A stretch of 64,000 nt of DNA, taken from contig NZ_KI866530.1 of assembly GCF_000511175.1 (NCBI RefSeq), positions 1,684,498 to 1,748,497 on the forward strand, in the 5' to 3' direction. The position numbers were made by a program, and so were the translations under genes. The number at the start of each line of letters is the position of its first letter. The first letter of the stretch is position 1. Positions 44,015-53,665 of the stretch are shown one piece after another. The DNA is from Sediminibacterium salmoneum NBRC 103935. Its GTDB lineage: Bacteria; Bacteroidota; Bacteroidia; Chitinophagales; Chitinophagaceae. The notes beneath the pieces are model-generated. The model made no database searches, was not told the origin of the DNA, and saw nothing but the letters and a program-made list of their open reading frames with translations.

Positions 44015-44057
44015 GTTTTTCAAAACTACCATTTATGCTTGCTTAATAAACTATTTT

Positions 44058-45581
44058 TTAGTAACCAGCTGTTTGCTTTAACAATGGGTCTGCATTCAGC
44101 ATGGTCAAAGAAAGTGGCAATAAGAACTTGGCTGTACTGCTTGGGCTCAGGAAAGCCGTATTGGTATTGGCATACACATAACTATCGCCAGCTCTGCGAA
44201 GTGCCCACCAACGCTTGCCTTCACCAATAAACTCACGCAGGTATTCTTCTAAAATTGCGTTCATATTAGCTGATTGGCTTCCACTCACAAAAGGAGTATA
44301 ACCCGATCCATATGCACGCAAACGAATCGCATTGATTTCAGCTGAAGGGTCTTCTCCCAATTTGGTTTTGGCTTCCGCTAACAACAACAACACATCCGCA
44401 TAACGATAAATAGGATAATCATTATTGTAAATTTGTGATGTGCCCGCTACTGTTCCCAAATATTTGGTCAACATTACCCCTCTGATAGCAAAGGGAGCGG
44501 CATTGGAATACATTACTCTGAATGTATTGCTGATTCGCTGATCTGCTATTCCTGAAGTTAAACGGGTAATCATTGCCTGGTTCATTCCCACTCTGTTGGC
44601 ACCACTTACATAAGGATATACTGAAGCCACCGTTGGTGTAGCTGCCTGTGCAAATGATAAGGTATTTGCCTGTATAGAGTTAACTGAGAAATTACCAAAG
44701 AAAGTCAGTTGTGCTTGTTGCAATTCGTAGTTTACTGCAAAAATCATTTCGGCATTGTTCACTTTTTTGGTGGGATCAAAAATGTCGCGGTAGTTAGCCT
44801 GTAAATTTAAATTGGCACCCTGCAGGTTTCTTACTTCTTGCAATGCAGCTTTTGCGGTGGTAAAATCTGCCGCTCCGCCACCCATATGGGTTCCTGACCA
44901 AATAAAAACATCTCCTTTTAATACAAGTGTGGCAAGCTTACTCCATACCACTCGTTTATCAGTAGATACAGGTGTTGCCGTTCCAAACAGATCTAAAGAT
45001 TTAGCAATATCTGCTTTTACCTGAAGCATGATTGAATCCGCTCCTGTTCTTGGTTTGTAAGTAGCTGCTGTATTGGTAAGGGTTTCAACTGGTTCGGTGT
45101 TCAAAGGAACATCTCCCCAGGTTCTTAGCATGGTATAATATACATAGGCTCTTAACCCGTGAACTTCCGCCAGGATTCTTGTTTTTTCAGCATCCGGCAA
45201 AGGTGTTTGAGGTATAATCTTTATAACATTATTAAAGTTGTATAAAAGATTGTACATACCACCCCAGTTAGCAAATGGTACATTCAGACTGCTAATATTG
45301 TGACGGTATAAATTTTGTAAACCACCGTCAACACTTTCAGTGAATAAACCATCTACCCATATATCACCACGCATCTCGCCCAGCTGATAAAAGGTACTGG
45401 CATAAGAACGGAATAATCCATAAGTACCATAGTAGAGTGTTCTGGCAGCATTGGGATCTTTTAGTGCCTGATCTTTACTAATGCTGCTCTGCGGCACTAC
45501 TTCATCTAATTTTTTGGTACATGCTGCCGCTACCAACATAAGTAACAGTGCAGCCGTTGTAAATATTTTATTGTGTTTCAT
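44058..45581 (-). CDS. SusD/RagB-family nutrient-binding lipoprotein
   Basis: 507 residues from the ATG at 45581, which begins a lipoprotein signal (LMLVAAAC, Cys about 21). The RagB/SusD helical fold shows a TPR-rich N-terminal half (ILAEVHGLRAYVYYTMLRTWGDVPL) and a C-terminal RYADVLLLLAEAKTKLGEDP followed by EEYLREFIGEGKRWWALRRAG. It caps the SusC channel and binds the glycan at the surface. It lies 29 bp after susC. Here the ligand should be sialic acid or sialylated oligosaccharide, by context. Confidence 0.93.
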   Translation of the reverse strand: MKHNKIFTTAALLLMLVAAACTKKLDEVVPQSSISKDQALKDPNAARTLYYGTYGLFRSYASTFYQLGEMRGDIWVDGLFTESVDGGLQNLYRHNISSLNVPFANWGGMYNLLYNFNNVIKIIPQTPLPDAEKTRILAEVHGLRAYVYYTMLRTWGDVPLNTEPVETLTNTAATYKPRTGADSIMLQVKADIAKSLDLFGTATPVSTDKRVVWSKLATLVLKGDVFIWSGTHMGGGAADFTTAKAALQEVRNLQGANLNLQANYRDIFDPTKKVNNAEMIFAVNYELQQAQLTFFGNFSVNSIQANTLSFAQAATPTVASVYPYVSGANRVGMNQAMITRLTSGIADQRISNTFRVMYSNAAPFAIRGVMLTKYLGTVAGTSQIYNNDYPIYRYADVLLLLAEAKTKLGEDPSAEINAIRLRAYGSGYTPFVSGSQSANMNAILEEYLREFIGEGKRWWALRRAGDSYVYANTNTAFLSPSSTAKFLLPLSLTMLNADPLLKQTAGY

Positions 45582-45610
45582 TACATTCTTTTTAATAATT
45601 GAACAATCCA

Positions 45611-48600
45611 TTACAGGGTTACTCTTACGCCAATGGTTAATCTTCGGGGTAGAGGGAATTTACCCTGGTCTACTCCTCCCACTTCCGGGAAATTACCGCT
45701 GTAACCAGATAGGTAGAATAGGTTAGATCCAGTAACGTTTACGCTCAATCCTTTAACTCTGTTGGCTAAGTATCTGCTGATAACAGTCCCGGGTAAATCA
45801 TATGCCAGGGTTAATTCTCTCAGCATTACATAATCTCCTTTCTCCCATAAGTTGGCTGCAGGATTGTTTCCACTTGCATCTGTAGCATAGTTTCTACCCT
45901 GGTTTGCCCAATAGTATCTGGGCATGGTTGCAGTAGGATTGTTTGGCGTCCATGTTTTTAATACATCTGTGGTAGAGTTTTGTGAACCCTGTACCTGACT
46001 TAACCCTCTTACAATCTGGTTATTCAAAACCACAAAACCAAATGCGTAATCGAACTGTGCATATAATCGGATACCCTTAAATGAACTGGCAATATTAAAA
46101 CCACCCATATGTTGTGGCGTAGTTCTGCCTACATAAACAAATTGTCTGCTGTCGATGGTATCGTTAGGATTTACCTGATGCCATTGTGCATCACCCAATT
46201 GCTTAATGCGTTTGTTATTATAAGGCAAGAATGCATTATAAACATTTGCATCTCTGGCAATGGTTGAAGGATCGGTGTAAATACCATCCCACTTAGGCGC
46301 CCATACTTCATCTAAGCCAATGCGCTGTCCTTCTACTAAACCACCCACATAAATTTGTTTACCCGGATTTTTAGGATCCCATACAAAGAAGCCGCTGGTT
46401 CTGTTACCTTCCAGACCATTGAAAGGTAATTTTTTAGCATAACTTTTTACATGATAATAGTTAGCGCCTACAGATAAAGCAAATCCCCCGTCTGTTTTAG
46501 GTTCAATAATTTTGGCATTCACTACCAACTCAATTCCTCGATTTTGTAATTGACCCAGGTTAGTGGTGAAACTGCTGAATCCAGTTTGAGAAGAGATATT
46601 TAATCCGGCTAATTTGTCAAATACGTTTCTAACAAAATAATCAACACTGAATGTAACTTTTTCATTTAAGATACCCGCATCCAATCCAATGTTCAAGCTA
46701 TTCGTACGTTCCCATCTAACATCGGAATTGATATAGTTGGCTACATAGGTACCGCCGAAACCATTATAGGTTCCTGCATTGTTGTATACCTGAGAAGTAG
46801 CAAAGAATCCTAAGGAGCTTACATTACCATTAACACCATAACTTAATCTGGGTTTAACTCTTGTTATAAACTTAGACAAAAAAGAGTTTTTATAGAATCC
46901 TTCTTCGTGCATATTCCATCCCAAAGAAACACCGGGGAATGTACCATAATAATTTCCTTTCTTCAATCGGCTGGAACCATCCACTCTTACTACTGCGGTT
47001 AATAAATAACGATTCATAAATGAATAGTTTACCCGTGCAATAGAAGAGGCAATTCTTTCCCACTGATCAAAGTTAGAAGAAGCACCTGCAGGATTTACGA
47101 TGGTAGTTCCCTGCACATTAGGAGGTGTAGCTGCTGCCAACCATGGAATTAAATCGGTTGGAGCCCCTTGCGCAAAACCAGAAGTAACATAGTTTTTGTA
47201 ATCATAAAATTCCATCCCTGCCAATGCCGTTACATTGTGTTCTTTAAAACGCTTGCTGAATTGCAGGAATGCATTGGTGGTGTACTGCATGGTTTTAGAT
47301 GTATTAAAACTGGCAGCTCTGTTGGTATTCATAGCACCACCATTACCTTGCTGATAAGCTTTGGTAAAGAAATTATTGTTGGTGTATTGATAATATCCTG
47401 ATCCACTTGCCAATATTTTTAAATAGGGCAGAATGGTATATTCTAAATTAATACCACCCAGGAAACGTTGCTGGTTGGTATTGTTTACAGTTAAATTACT
47501 CCAGTATGCCGGGTTACCTAAAGTAACATCGTTTGGACCAGGCAGAATTTCGCCGGTTGCATAGTTGGTATAACGAATGGTTGGAGCCACCCCTACAAAA
47601 CGCTGTAACAATCCACCCGCTGCACCGCCCTCGGGATCAACACCGCCAAATCCGCCGTAAGGCAAAGCCTGTTCCACATTGTACGCGCTGATATTGGTAG
47701 ACACTTTTAATCTTTCCCCAATATTCAATCCCCCGTTAAAATTCAAATTCATTCTCTTTAACTGAGAGCCGATAATCATACCGTTATCTCTTACAGAACC
47801 TAACGACAATGCATAATTACCTTGCTCATTTGCACCTGAGAAATTGATATTGTGCTCACTGGTATTGTTTTGTTGCAATATCATCATCTCTCTTTCTCTT
47901 GCACTGATATCGGTAAAGATGATGCTATCCATTGTGCCAGGAGCAAATGGATTAGGGTCTACCAATAATCTCCATCTGGAATCGTTCAAAAGTGCTCTGT
48001 TGGCATTGTTTAATAATTGTGTGGTGTATAAACCTAAATCGGTTCTCCAGCCTGAGTTCACTGCCCATCCCCATGCACCTAAAAGCTGTCCACGGTCTGT
48101 GTTCATTGCACCGGTATTGTTGTCTAAGGAATCTCCTCTGAACCTTGCCTGTATACCCAGACGGTTCATACGGATATAATCGGATGCACTCAAATACTCG
48201 GAGGGATTTTTACGGATATAGTTGGTTGTATTTTGATATGAGTAAGTTACTTGCGCTTTACCTTTCTTTCCTTTTTTAGTAGTAACCAACACTACACCGT
48301 TTGCAGCTCTTGCACCATAAATAGCAGTAGTTGCGGCATCTTTTAATAAATCGATGGTTGCTACATCATTGATGTCTAATCCATACAAAGAGGGAACAAT
48401 TACTCCGTCAACAATAAACAAAGGGGTACCACCGCCACCAAATTCTGTACCTCCTCTGAAAGTAATAGAAGGGGTGGTGCCGGGTTGACCCGTACGCTGC
48501 TGGATTCTTAAACCCGGTGCATTACCCTGCAATACAGTGGCAACGTTTGTGGTTGGTGAATGTTCAAAAGCTTTGGGATTCACTGTAATTACCGCACCGG

Positions 48601-48958
48601 TGATCTCTTTTCTTTTTTGAGAACCATAACCGGTTACTACAACATCTTCTAACTCAGAAACTACAGCACTGAGCGTTAGATCTACGATAGCACTATTACC
48701 AACTACTACTTCCCGGGTAGTAAAACCTACCATAGAGAAAACGAGGGTTGATCCTTCGTTGGCTTCAATGGTAAATATACCCTGAGTGTTGGTTTGGGTT
48801 CCCGATTTTTTACCCTTGATGGTAACAGAAACCCCGGCAATGGGTTTGGCATCATCACTCAGGATAGTGCCGGAGAATTTTTTGGTTTGGGCTAACAACA
48901 CAGTGGAAAGCATTGTAAACAATGCAATCAGGCTGAGTTTAAAGCGATTTACGTTCAT
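45611..48958 (-). CDS. SusC/RagA-family TonB-dependent outer-membrane transporter
   Basis: 1115 residues from the ATG at 48958; an in-frame TTG three codons upstream is rejected. Signal peptide, CarboxypepD_reg-like domain (FSGTILSDDAKPIAGVSVTIKGKKSGTQT), SusC plug with VVTGYGSQKRKEITGAV and TTAIYGARAANGVVLVTTKKG, and a long barrel ending in LPRRLTIGVRVTL. It imports glycan across the outer membrane with TonB energy, together with the SusD-like lipoprotein. It heads the sialic-acid operon. A 15-bp palindrome lies 23 bp upstream of the ATG. Confidence 0.95.
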   Translation of the reverse strand: MNVNRFKLSLIALFTMLSTVLLAQTKKFSGTILSDDAKPIAGVSVTIKGKKSGTQTNTQGIFTIEANEGSTLVFSMVGFTTREVVVGNSAIVDLTLSAVVSELEDVVVTGYGSQKRKEITGAVITVNPKAFEHSPTTNVATVLQGNAPGLRIQQRTGQPGTTPSITFRGGTEFGGGGTPLFIVDGVIVPSLYGLDINDVATIDLLKDAATTAIYGARAANGVVLVTTKKGKKGKAQVTYSYQNTTNYIRKNPSEYLSASDYIRMNRLGIQARFRGDSLDNNTGAMNTDRGQLLGAWGWAVNSGWRTDLGLYTTQLLNNANRALLNDSRWRLLVDPNPFAPGTMDSIIFTDISAREREMMILQQNNTSEHNINFSGANEQGNYALSLGSVRDNGMIIGSQLKRMNLNFNGGLNIGERLKVSTNISAYNVEQALPYGGFGGVDPEGGAAGGLLQRFVGVAPTIRYTNYATGEILPGPNDVTLGNPAYWSNLTVNNTNQQRFLGGINLEYTILPYLKILASGSGYYQYTNNNFFTKAYQQGNGGAMNTNRAASFNTSKTMQYTTNAFLQFSKRFKEHNVTALAGMEFYDYKNYVTSGFAQGAPTDLIPWLAAATPPNVQGTTIVNPAGASSNFDQWERIASSIARVNYSFMNRYLLTAVVRVDGSSRLKKGNYYGTFPGVSLGWNMHEEGFYKNSFLSKFITRVKPRLSYGVNGNVSSLGFFATSQVYNNAGTYNGFGGTYVANYINSDVRWERTNSLNIGLDAGILNEKVTFSVDYFVRNVFDKLAGLNISSQTGFSSFTTNLGQLQNRGIELVVNAKIIEPKTDGGFALSVGANYYHVKSYAKKLPFNGLEGNRTSGFFVWDPKNPGKQIYVGGLVEGQRIGLDEVWAPKWDGIYTDPSTIARDANVYNAFLPYNNKRIKQLGDAQWHQVNPNDTIDSRQFVYVGRTTPQHMGGFNIASSFKGIRLYAQFDYAFGFVVLNNQIVRGLSQVQGSQNSTTDVLKTWTPNNPTATMPRYYWANQGRNYATDASGNNPAANLWEKGDYVMLRELTLAYDLPGTVISRYLANRVKGLSVNVTGSNLFYLSGYSGNFPEVGGVDQGKFPLPRRLTIGVRVTL

Positions 48959-48981
48959 GGTAAGCAATTTTTATTTTGGTA

Positions 48982-48996
48982 TTATGTATGACATAA
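48982..48996. promoter_or_regulatory. Palindromic GntR/FadR-type operator upstream of susC
   Basis: Perfect palindrome TTATGT-ATG-ACATAA containing the NGTNNNACN core of FadR-subfamily GntR sites. It lies between susC and the divergent GntR/FCD regulator gene, in the probable leader of susC, where binding would repress. Confidence 0.6.
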
Positions 48997-49100
48997 AACT
49001 AATAATGTTTTTTATTAACTGCCAAATAAATTTTAACAATTTTATAATATATTGATTTTTAATGCATTACGAGTTATTCGAAAAATCGCTACATTTTTGG

Positions 49101-49108
49101 TAACTTTG
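49101..49108 (+). promoter_or_regulatory. -7 promoter box of the GntR regulator
   Basis: TAACTTTG fits TAnnTTTG, 32 nt before the ATG at 49141. No clear -33 TTG was found. Confidence 0.4.
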
Positions 49109-49140
49109 GATTTCGCAAATAATAAGTAATACATAATCTA

Positions 49141-49848
49141 ATGACCCTGGCTTTCATTAAGAATGAAATAAAACCCATGGACACTAGTAGCCTGGTGGAC
49201 AAAGTGGAAAATAGCCTGGTAGATCTTTTGCAAAAAAGAAAACTATCGGTGGGCGATGTGATTCCAAAGGAAATTGAATTGGCAGAGGCTTTGGGAGTGA
49301 GTAGGACCGTAATCAGAGAAGCTTTAACTCGTCTGAGAATAATGGGTCTTATTGAGTCTAAAAAGAAAAAGGGATCTGTGATAACCAGTCCGGATATTTT
49401 TGGAATGATGAGCAAGAGTATGAATCCTCATATACTAGCTCCTGAAACATTAAAAGAAATTTTTGAAATCCGATTGGTATTGGAAATAGGCATGGCCGAC
49501 TTATTATTTCACAGAATTACCAAAGAAGATATTGCAGCATTAAGACAGATTGTTGCGGGTGAACCCCCAGCTACTCAATATCACTTATTTAATATTGAAC
49601 ACGAGATTGCGTTTCACGGAAAGCTGTATGAAATTACAGGTAATGAAACGCTAAAGAAATTCCAGAAAATGTTGCTGCCTGTGTTTGATTTTGTACATAA
49701 TAGTGGTTTGCTGAAAAAACAGCCCATGCTAAAAACATTCGTTTCACACAATGAACTTGTTGAAATATTAGAGAATGGTTCTCCTGACGAATTCAGAAAT
49801 GGCATGAGAAGTCATCTGGAGAACCATTTTACCAGGCTGTTTGAATAA
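49141..49848 (+). CDS. GntR-family regulator with FCD domain
   Basis: 235 residues. A winged helix-turn-helix (VIPKEIELAEALGVSRTVIREALTRLRIMGLIESKKKKGS) is followed by an all-helical FCD ligand-binding domain (EIFEIRLVLEIGMADLLF ... HEIAFHGKLYEITGN ... SHNELVEIL ... HLENHF). The His residues of the FCD metal site are present. Divergent from the sialic-acid operon, it is the likely regulator (NanR-like), derepressed by sialic acid or ManNAc. A second start at 49177 (MDTSS) is possible. It converges on the secreted unknown gene with one base between stops. Confidence 0.88.
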   Translation: MTLAFIKNEIKPMDTSSLVDKVENSLVDLLQKRKLSVGDVIPKEIELAEALGVSRTVIREALTRLRIMGLIESKKKKGSVITSPDIFGMMSKSMNPHILAPETLKEIFEIRLVLEIGMADLLFHRITKEDIAALRQIVAGEPPATQYHLFNIEHEIAFHGKLYEITGNETLKKFQKMLLPVFDFVHNSGLLKKQPMLKTFVSHNELVEILENGSPDEFRNGMRSHLENHFTRLFE

Positions 49849-49849
49849 A

Positions 49850-51043
49850 TCAATTCAGTTCTTCTATCTCAAAATGGACCCGCAAAGTAAACCCAACGCC
49901 CGTACGCCTGATATCAAAATAATTGGTGCCGCTGAAAAGATTTTTCATTAAGACTTCTCTGAATTGGTTATTGTCTAAAATAAGTTCAGATGTGTACGAC
50001 ATTTCAACTTTGTAGTCTTCATCAATTTCGGATAAACTTCCTGCGAACCTTAGTTTGGCTGTTTCAAACTGATTTCTGGGTATGGTAAAAATGGTATTAC
50101 CGCTATTGGGAATAGTACGTTTCTCTCTCATTGCCAACCGAACAGGATTGGCTGCACTATTGGTTCTTGAGGGAAAATTGAAAAAGTTAACTGAAAAAAA
50201 CTTGTTACTGGTAATGGCTTCTGCCACCAGTACGCCCAGATACTCTGCCTTGTTTTTAAAGGAAGCATTTGGCACTACTTTCTCGTCATCCGTATCAATA
50301 TTCAGGGTCTCAATACTTTTTACCATGAAACGAAAACTGGTACTGGTTCTGGTTACATTCAGCAGCTGAGTACTATCGTCATCATCAGGTTTAGGAGGAA
50401 GTACAATCGGTCGATTAGATTGAATACTTTGTGGCATAGCTTTAGTAAGATCAATTAGCTTGGGAAAAGAACCCGTACTGGTTCCCGCAGCAGCTCTGAA
50501 CTCCACACTGTCTAACCTTACAGCAATTGTAGTATACTCGCTGATACTGGGGCTACTTACCTGCACCGCAGGACTTTGATTGCCGATTGTCCAGTTAAGG
50601 GATGCGTGTTTTTCTACTACCGTTAATCGGGTACTGTCGAAATTATTTTTATACAAAGCCAGATAAACGCGCTTGCCTCTTCCAAAAGTTTTGCCATTTA
50701 TTTTGGTATCGGAAAGACGAACCATGGGTAGCGCAATGATATATCGGTTGAGCGCTGCATCAAATATTTTTGCATCGAAAGCGCTGATATTATTCACGTA
50801 TACACCATTCTCCATATCAATGCTGATTGGCTTGGTAGGTCGGGCAATAACAGTAAAAGGATCCACCATCTTTAAGGTATTGGCCTCAGGTGTGGCAAAA
50901 ATCAATTCTCTGGCAATACGGGTGATACCTGCATCAGGGCCACTGGTATGTTGTAAGGAATTGGTCCACTTGGTGTGTAAACGAAATTGCGCATTGGCTA
51001 CAAAACCGGCTGAACACAATACGAACAGGATAATTTTTTTCAT
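49850..51043 (-). CDS. Secreted protein of unknown function
   Basis: 397 residues with a signal peptide (cleaved near VANAQ, residue 18). The rest is beta-rich with no recognised domain. A DDDDS stretch lies near residue 220. It is 24 bp downstream of the OmpA-domain gene, so probably co-transcribed. Possibly an outer-membrane-associated or periplasmic structural protein. No catalytic motif was seen. Confidence 0.65.
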   Translation of the reverse strand: MKKIILFVLCSAGFVANAQFRLHTKWTNSLQHTSGPDAGITRIARELIFATPEANTLKMVDPFTVIARPTKPISIDMENGVYVNNISAFDAKIFDAALNRYIIALPMVRLSDTKINGKTFGRGKRVYLALYKNNFDSTRLTVVEKHASLNWTIGNQSPAVQVSSPSISEYTTIAVRLDSVEFRAAAGTSTGSFPKLIDLTKAMPQSIQSNRPIVLPPKPDDDDSTQLLNVTRTSTSFRFMVKSIETLNIDTDDEKVVPNASFKNKAEYLGVLVAEAITSNKFFSVNFFNFPSRTNSAANPVRLAMREKRTIPNSGNTIFTIPRNQFETAKLRFAGSLSEIDEDYKVEMSYTSELILDNNQFREVLMKNLFSGTNYFDIRRTGVGFTLRVHFEIEELN

Positions 51044-51067
51044 ATCAATGATTTCTGAATTAGAGAA

Positions 51068-52438
51068 TTATAATTTTATGAATTCCACTCTTCGGTTAAT
51101 GGCTTTTTCTTCCGGTGTTTTATTGGCATTCAAGGGAACGCTGGCACCTTTTCCGTCCGTCTGAATTCTGGCTTCGTCTATGCCGAATCCATAAACCAGT
51201 CTCATTTTTACCGCTTCAGCACGTTTTTTAGACAAGACCATATTGGCGGCTGCGTCTCCATCGTTATCGGTATGCCCAATGATTTTAACATTCACGGTAG
51301 CATTCTCTGACAACACTTTTCCTATATCGGAGAGAATGGTATTGCTCTCTGGTTTTATTTTATCGCTGTTTACATCAAACAAAATTTCATTGGTGGTAAA
51401 CCTTCCTTCCGTAAGTAATTTATTTCTGGTATCTGCTCCTGCAACTGCATAGCGGAGATTGGTAATATAGATATCGCAGTCGTTAAAGAAACTTCTGAAA
51501 AAAGCAAATCCGTAGCTGCTGGTTTCTGTAAAGAACCTGGGCACATCAATGATTTTGTCTTCATTCATATACACCCGAAGCCTTCCCTTCTGACGCCATA
51601 TGGAAACTTTTACAAACTGATCCCCCGATTTTACATCCCACTGTGGCATTTTAATTTGATTGTCTATTTCTGGTCCGTTGGTAGGATTAATGAATATACC
51701 AGCTTCTGCTGCACCTGGATGCAGATACACGATAGACGTGCCCTTTGAAAAGAATGCATCTTTCATGAGGTCTTCCTGTATGGTAGTAAAATTCAATCCA
51801 AATCCAGACATATTATTGGTAGGGTCGGCATTGATACCTACTTGAAATTCAATGGTACAGTTCTCTGGTAATTTTTGCATGGCATCCGGAACAAAGGAGC
51901 CATTCTTGCTCAATCGCAACCACTTGCCTTCTTTGTTTTCCAGCTTTACTACTTCGCCACTGGCGTTGGTATTCATTTCTGCAGGAAAATCTCCCACTTC
52001 CAACCGATCGAAATTGTCAAAATACAATTGCTTCTCACCCGCAACAAAGTCGAACTTTCCATAAGCTCCAACCGATTGCGGACCATTTTTTACATTGGCT
52101 TTGCGGTCTCCGTTGGCCCCTTCTTCATTCGAATCTTCTTCATCATCACCCTCTTTTTTAGATTTTGTCTTCCCTTTTGTTTGGCTCTTCTCATTTTCAG
52201 CATTGGGCTTTTTCTTTTTCTTGAACCAGGCTCCACTGAGTAAACTATCCACTGCCGCATCTGCCTTATCGCCAATTTTATTGCCGATTTTGTCTCCTGT
52301 ATTTTCAGCCCTTTGTTCTGAAGTAGTCTTTGTTTTTTCTGTAATGCGCTTTAACAGGTTTTTCTTTTCTTCCTGAGCCTGAACTGCCAATTGTATCAAG
52401 AAGCAACTCAAAAAGAACAATAACTTTAAAGAATTCAT
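51068..52438 (-). CDS. OmpA-domain envelope protein
   Basis: 456 residues with a signal peptide. A low-complexity, highly charged linker (residues about 70-115, rich in Lys and Glu) follows. A lectin/laminin-like beta-sandwich occupies about residues 130-320 (YFDNFDRLEVGDFP ... GFAFFRSFFNDCDIYITNLRY). The C-terminal OmpA domain shows LFDVNSDKIKPES, VKIIGHTDNDGD and NRRVEFIKL, the peptidoglycan-binding signature. It anchors the outer membrane to the cell wall. It is divergent from the frameshifted sigma factor gene, with 108 bp between. Confidence 0.85.
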   Translation of the reverse strand: MNSLKLLFFLSCFLIQLAVQAQEEKKNLLKRITEKTKTTSEQRAENTGDKIGNKIGDKADAAVDSLLSGAWFKKKKKPNAENEKSQTKGKTKSKKEGDDEEDSNEEGANGDRKANVKNGPQSVGAYGKFDFVAGEKQLYFDNFDRLEVGDFPAEMNTNASGEVVKLENKEGKWLRLSKNGSFVPDAMQKLPENCTIEFQVGINADPTNNMSGFGLNFTTIQEDLMKDAFFSKGTSIVYLHPGAAEAGIFINPTNGPEIDNQIKMPQWDVKSGDQFVKVSIWRQKGRLRVYMNEDKIIDVPRFFTETSSYGFAFFRSFFNDCDIYITNLRYAVAGADTRNKLLTEGRFTTNEILFDVNSDKIKPESNTILSDIGKVLSENATVNVKIIGHTDNDGDAAANMVLSKKRAEAVKMRLVYGFGIDEARIQTDGKGASVPLNANKTPEEKAINRRVEFIKL

Positions 52439-52546
52439 AATGAAGGTTTTAGAATGGTTTCTAGCTTTAGTGTACCATTGACAAAAAAGTAAACCCCAAA
52501 AAGAGATTATTTTTTTCCGATTTACCTTTTAAGGATATTTACACTA

Positions 52547-53058
52547 ATGATCAACAACAAGTCTTTTGACCTGGAACGTGTGTACACTGAAAATCGGGAG
52601 AAGTTCATTGGCTTTGCCCTTGGTTATTCCGTTTCAAAGGATACGGCCATTGATATTTATCAGGATGCTGTGGTTGCGCTGATGGAACAAATAAAAAAGA
52701 ACAAACCCATTGCGGTGAAAAGCTCGGTTGCTACTTATTTGTTTGCTATTGGCAAATACATGTTGTTTCATCATTTAAAAAAGAAAAAAAACCAACCATT
52801 GAAATAGAAGAACTACCCGAAATAGAATGGGATTTTATGGAAGCTGCCCAAAAAGAGGAGCAAATTGTTTTATTGCAATCCTATTATGAAAAGATGGGAG
52901 TGCACTGTAAAAAGATTCTGCAGCTGTTCTATTATGAAGAGAAAAAACTGGAAGAGATTGTTCACTTGTTGGGATATGAAAATAAAGATGTAGTTAAATC
53001 GCAAAAATCAAGGTGCATTAAACAACTCAAAACACTAATTGCCGAACACAATGGATGA
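52547..53058 (+). pseudogene. ECF-like sigma factor split by a -1 frameshift at an A8 run
   Basis: Frame 1 (52547-52807) encodes the region-2 half (YTENREKFIGFALGYSVSKDTAIDIYQDAVVALMEQ, FAIGKYMLFHHLKKKK). The minus-1 frame continues the protein (TIEIEELPEIEWDFMEAA, ... CKKILQLFYYEEKKLEEIVHLLGYENKDVVKSQKSRCIKQL, ending at 53058), which is region 4. The join is at 52784-52791, eight A residues. The in-frame heptamer A AAA AAC (52786-52792) is a textbook -1 slippery site. It may be a broken gene, a sequencing error, or programmed slippage giving a full-length sigma factor of about 170 residues. Both halves look well conserved, which argues against decay. Confidence 0.8.
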
Positions 53059-53665
53059 AGAATCAAAAATAGCTACCAGTATTCACCTGGCAGAAAGAGC
53101 TGCTGCTAAAAAGCAATTACAGGCTTTGGAAGCATCCATTGCGGCAAAAAAGAAGCGCTATATCTGGCAATGGGCAGCTGCTGCTTCCATTGTTGTTGCT
53201 GCCTTATTTACAACCCTTCAGCTTTTGCGTGGCCCCGATTATAATGCCCTTTTCGCTGCTTATTACGAACCCTATCCCAATACCATTGCACCCGTAGAAA
53301 GAACGGCCAATTCCGATACCCGTTTATCTCAGGCATTTGCCTACTATGATGGTGGAGATTACGAAAAAGCCATCTATGCATTTCAGCAATTACAACAAAG
53401 CGATCAATGGAAAGACCTGCAATTGTATATGGGAATTGCTCAAATGGCACTGAACCAAAATGAAGCCGCCAGAAAAAGTTTTGAAGCAGCCATAGCAGCA
53501 AAAGGAGAAACGGCACCCATTGCCACCTGGTACCTGGGTTTGTTATACATAAAAATGGAGCAGCCAGCAAAAGCGAAACCATTGATTCAATCAACGGCAG
53601 CAACCGATAACCCATTTGCAGGCAACGCAAAAAAACTAGGAACTGAATTAGGCTTTCTTCCTTAA
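53051..53665 (+). CDS. Membrane-anchored TPR protein
   Basis: 204 residues from the ATG at 53051, overlapping the sigma-factor end by eight bases. A basic cytoplasmic N-terminus (about 38 residues) precedes one transmembrane segment (WQWAAAASIVVAALFTTLQLL). An outer domain with about three TPR-like repeats follows (AFAYYDGGDYEKAIYAFQQL, LYMGIAQMALNQNEAARKSFEAAI, WYLGLLYIKMEQPAKAKPLI). Coupling to the sigma gene suggests an anti-sigma role with the TPR part as sensor. It converges on the CHAT gene with an 18-bp overlap of 3' ends. Confidence 0.75.
   Translation: MDEESKIATSIHLAERAAAKKQLQALEASIAAKKKRYIWQWAAAASIVVAALFTTLQLLRGPDYNALFAAYYEPYPNTIAPVERTANSDTRLSQAFAYYDGGDYEKAIYAFQQLQQSDQWKDLQLYMGIAQMALNQNEAARKSFEAAIAAKGETAPIATWYLGLLYIKMEQPAKAKPLIQSTAATDNPFAGNAKKLGTELGFLP

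Noticed and set aside
51875..52376. Overlapping ORFs antisense to the OmpA-domain gene, rich in Phe and Ser
   Set aside because: They arise from the Lys/Glu-rich linker read on the opposite strand; no start context or homology.
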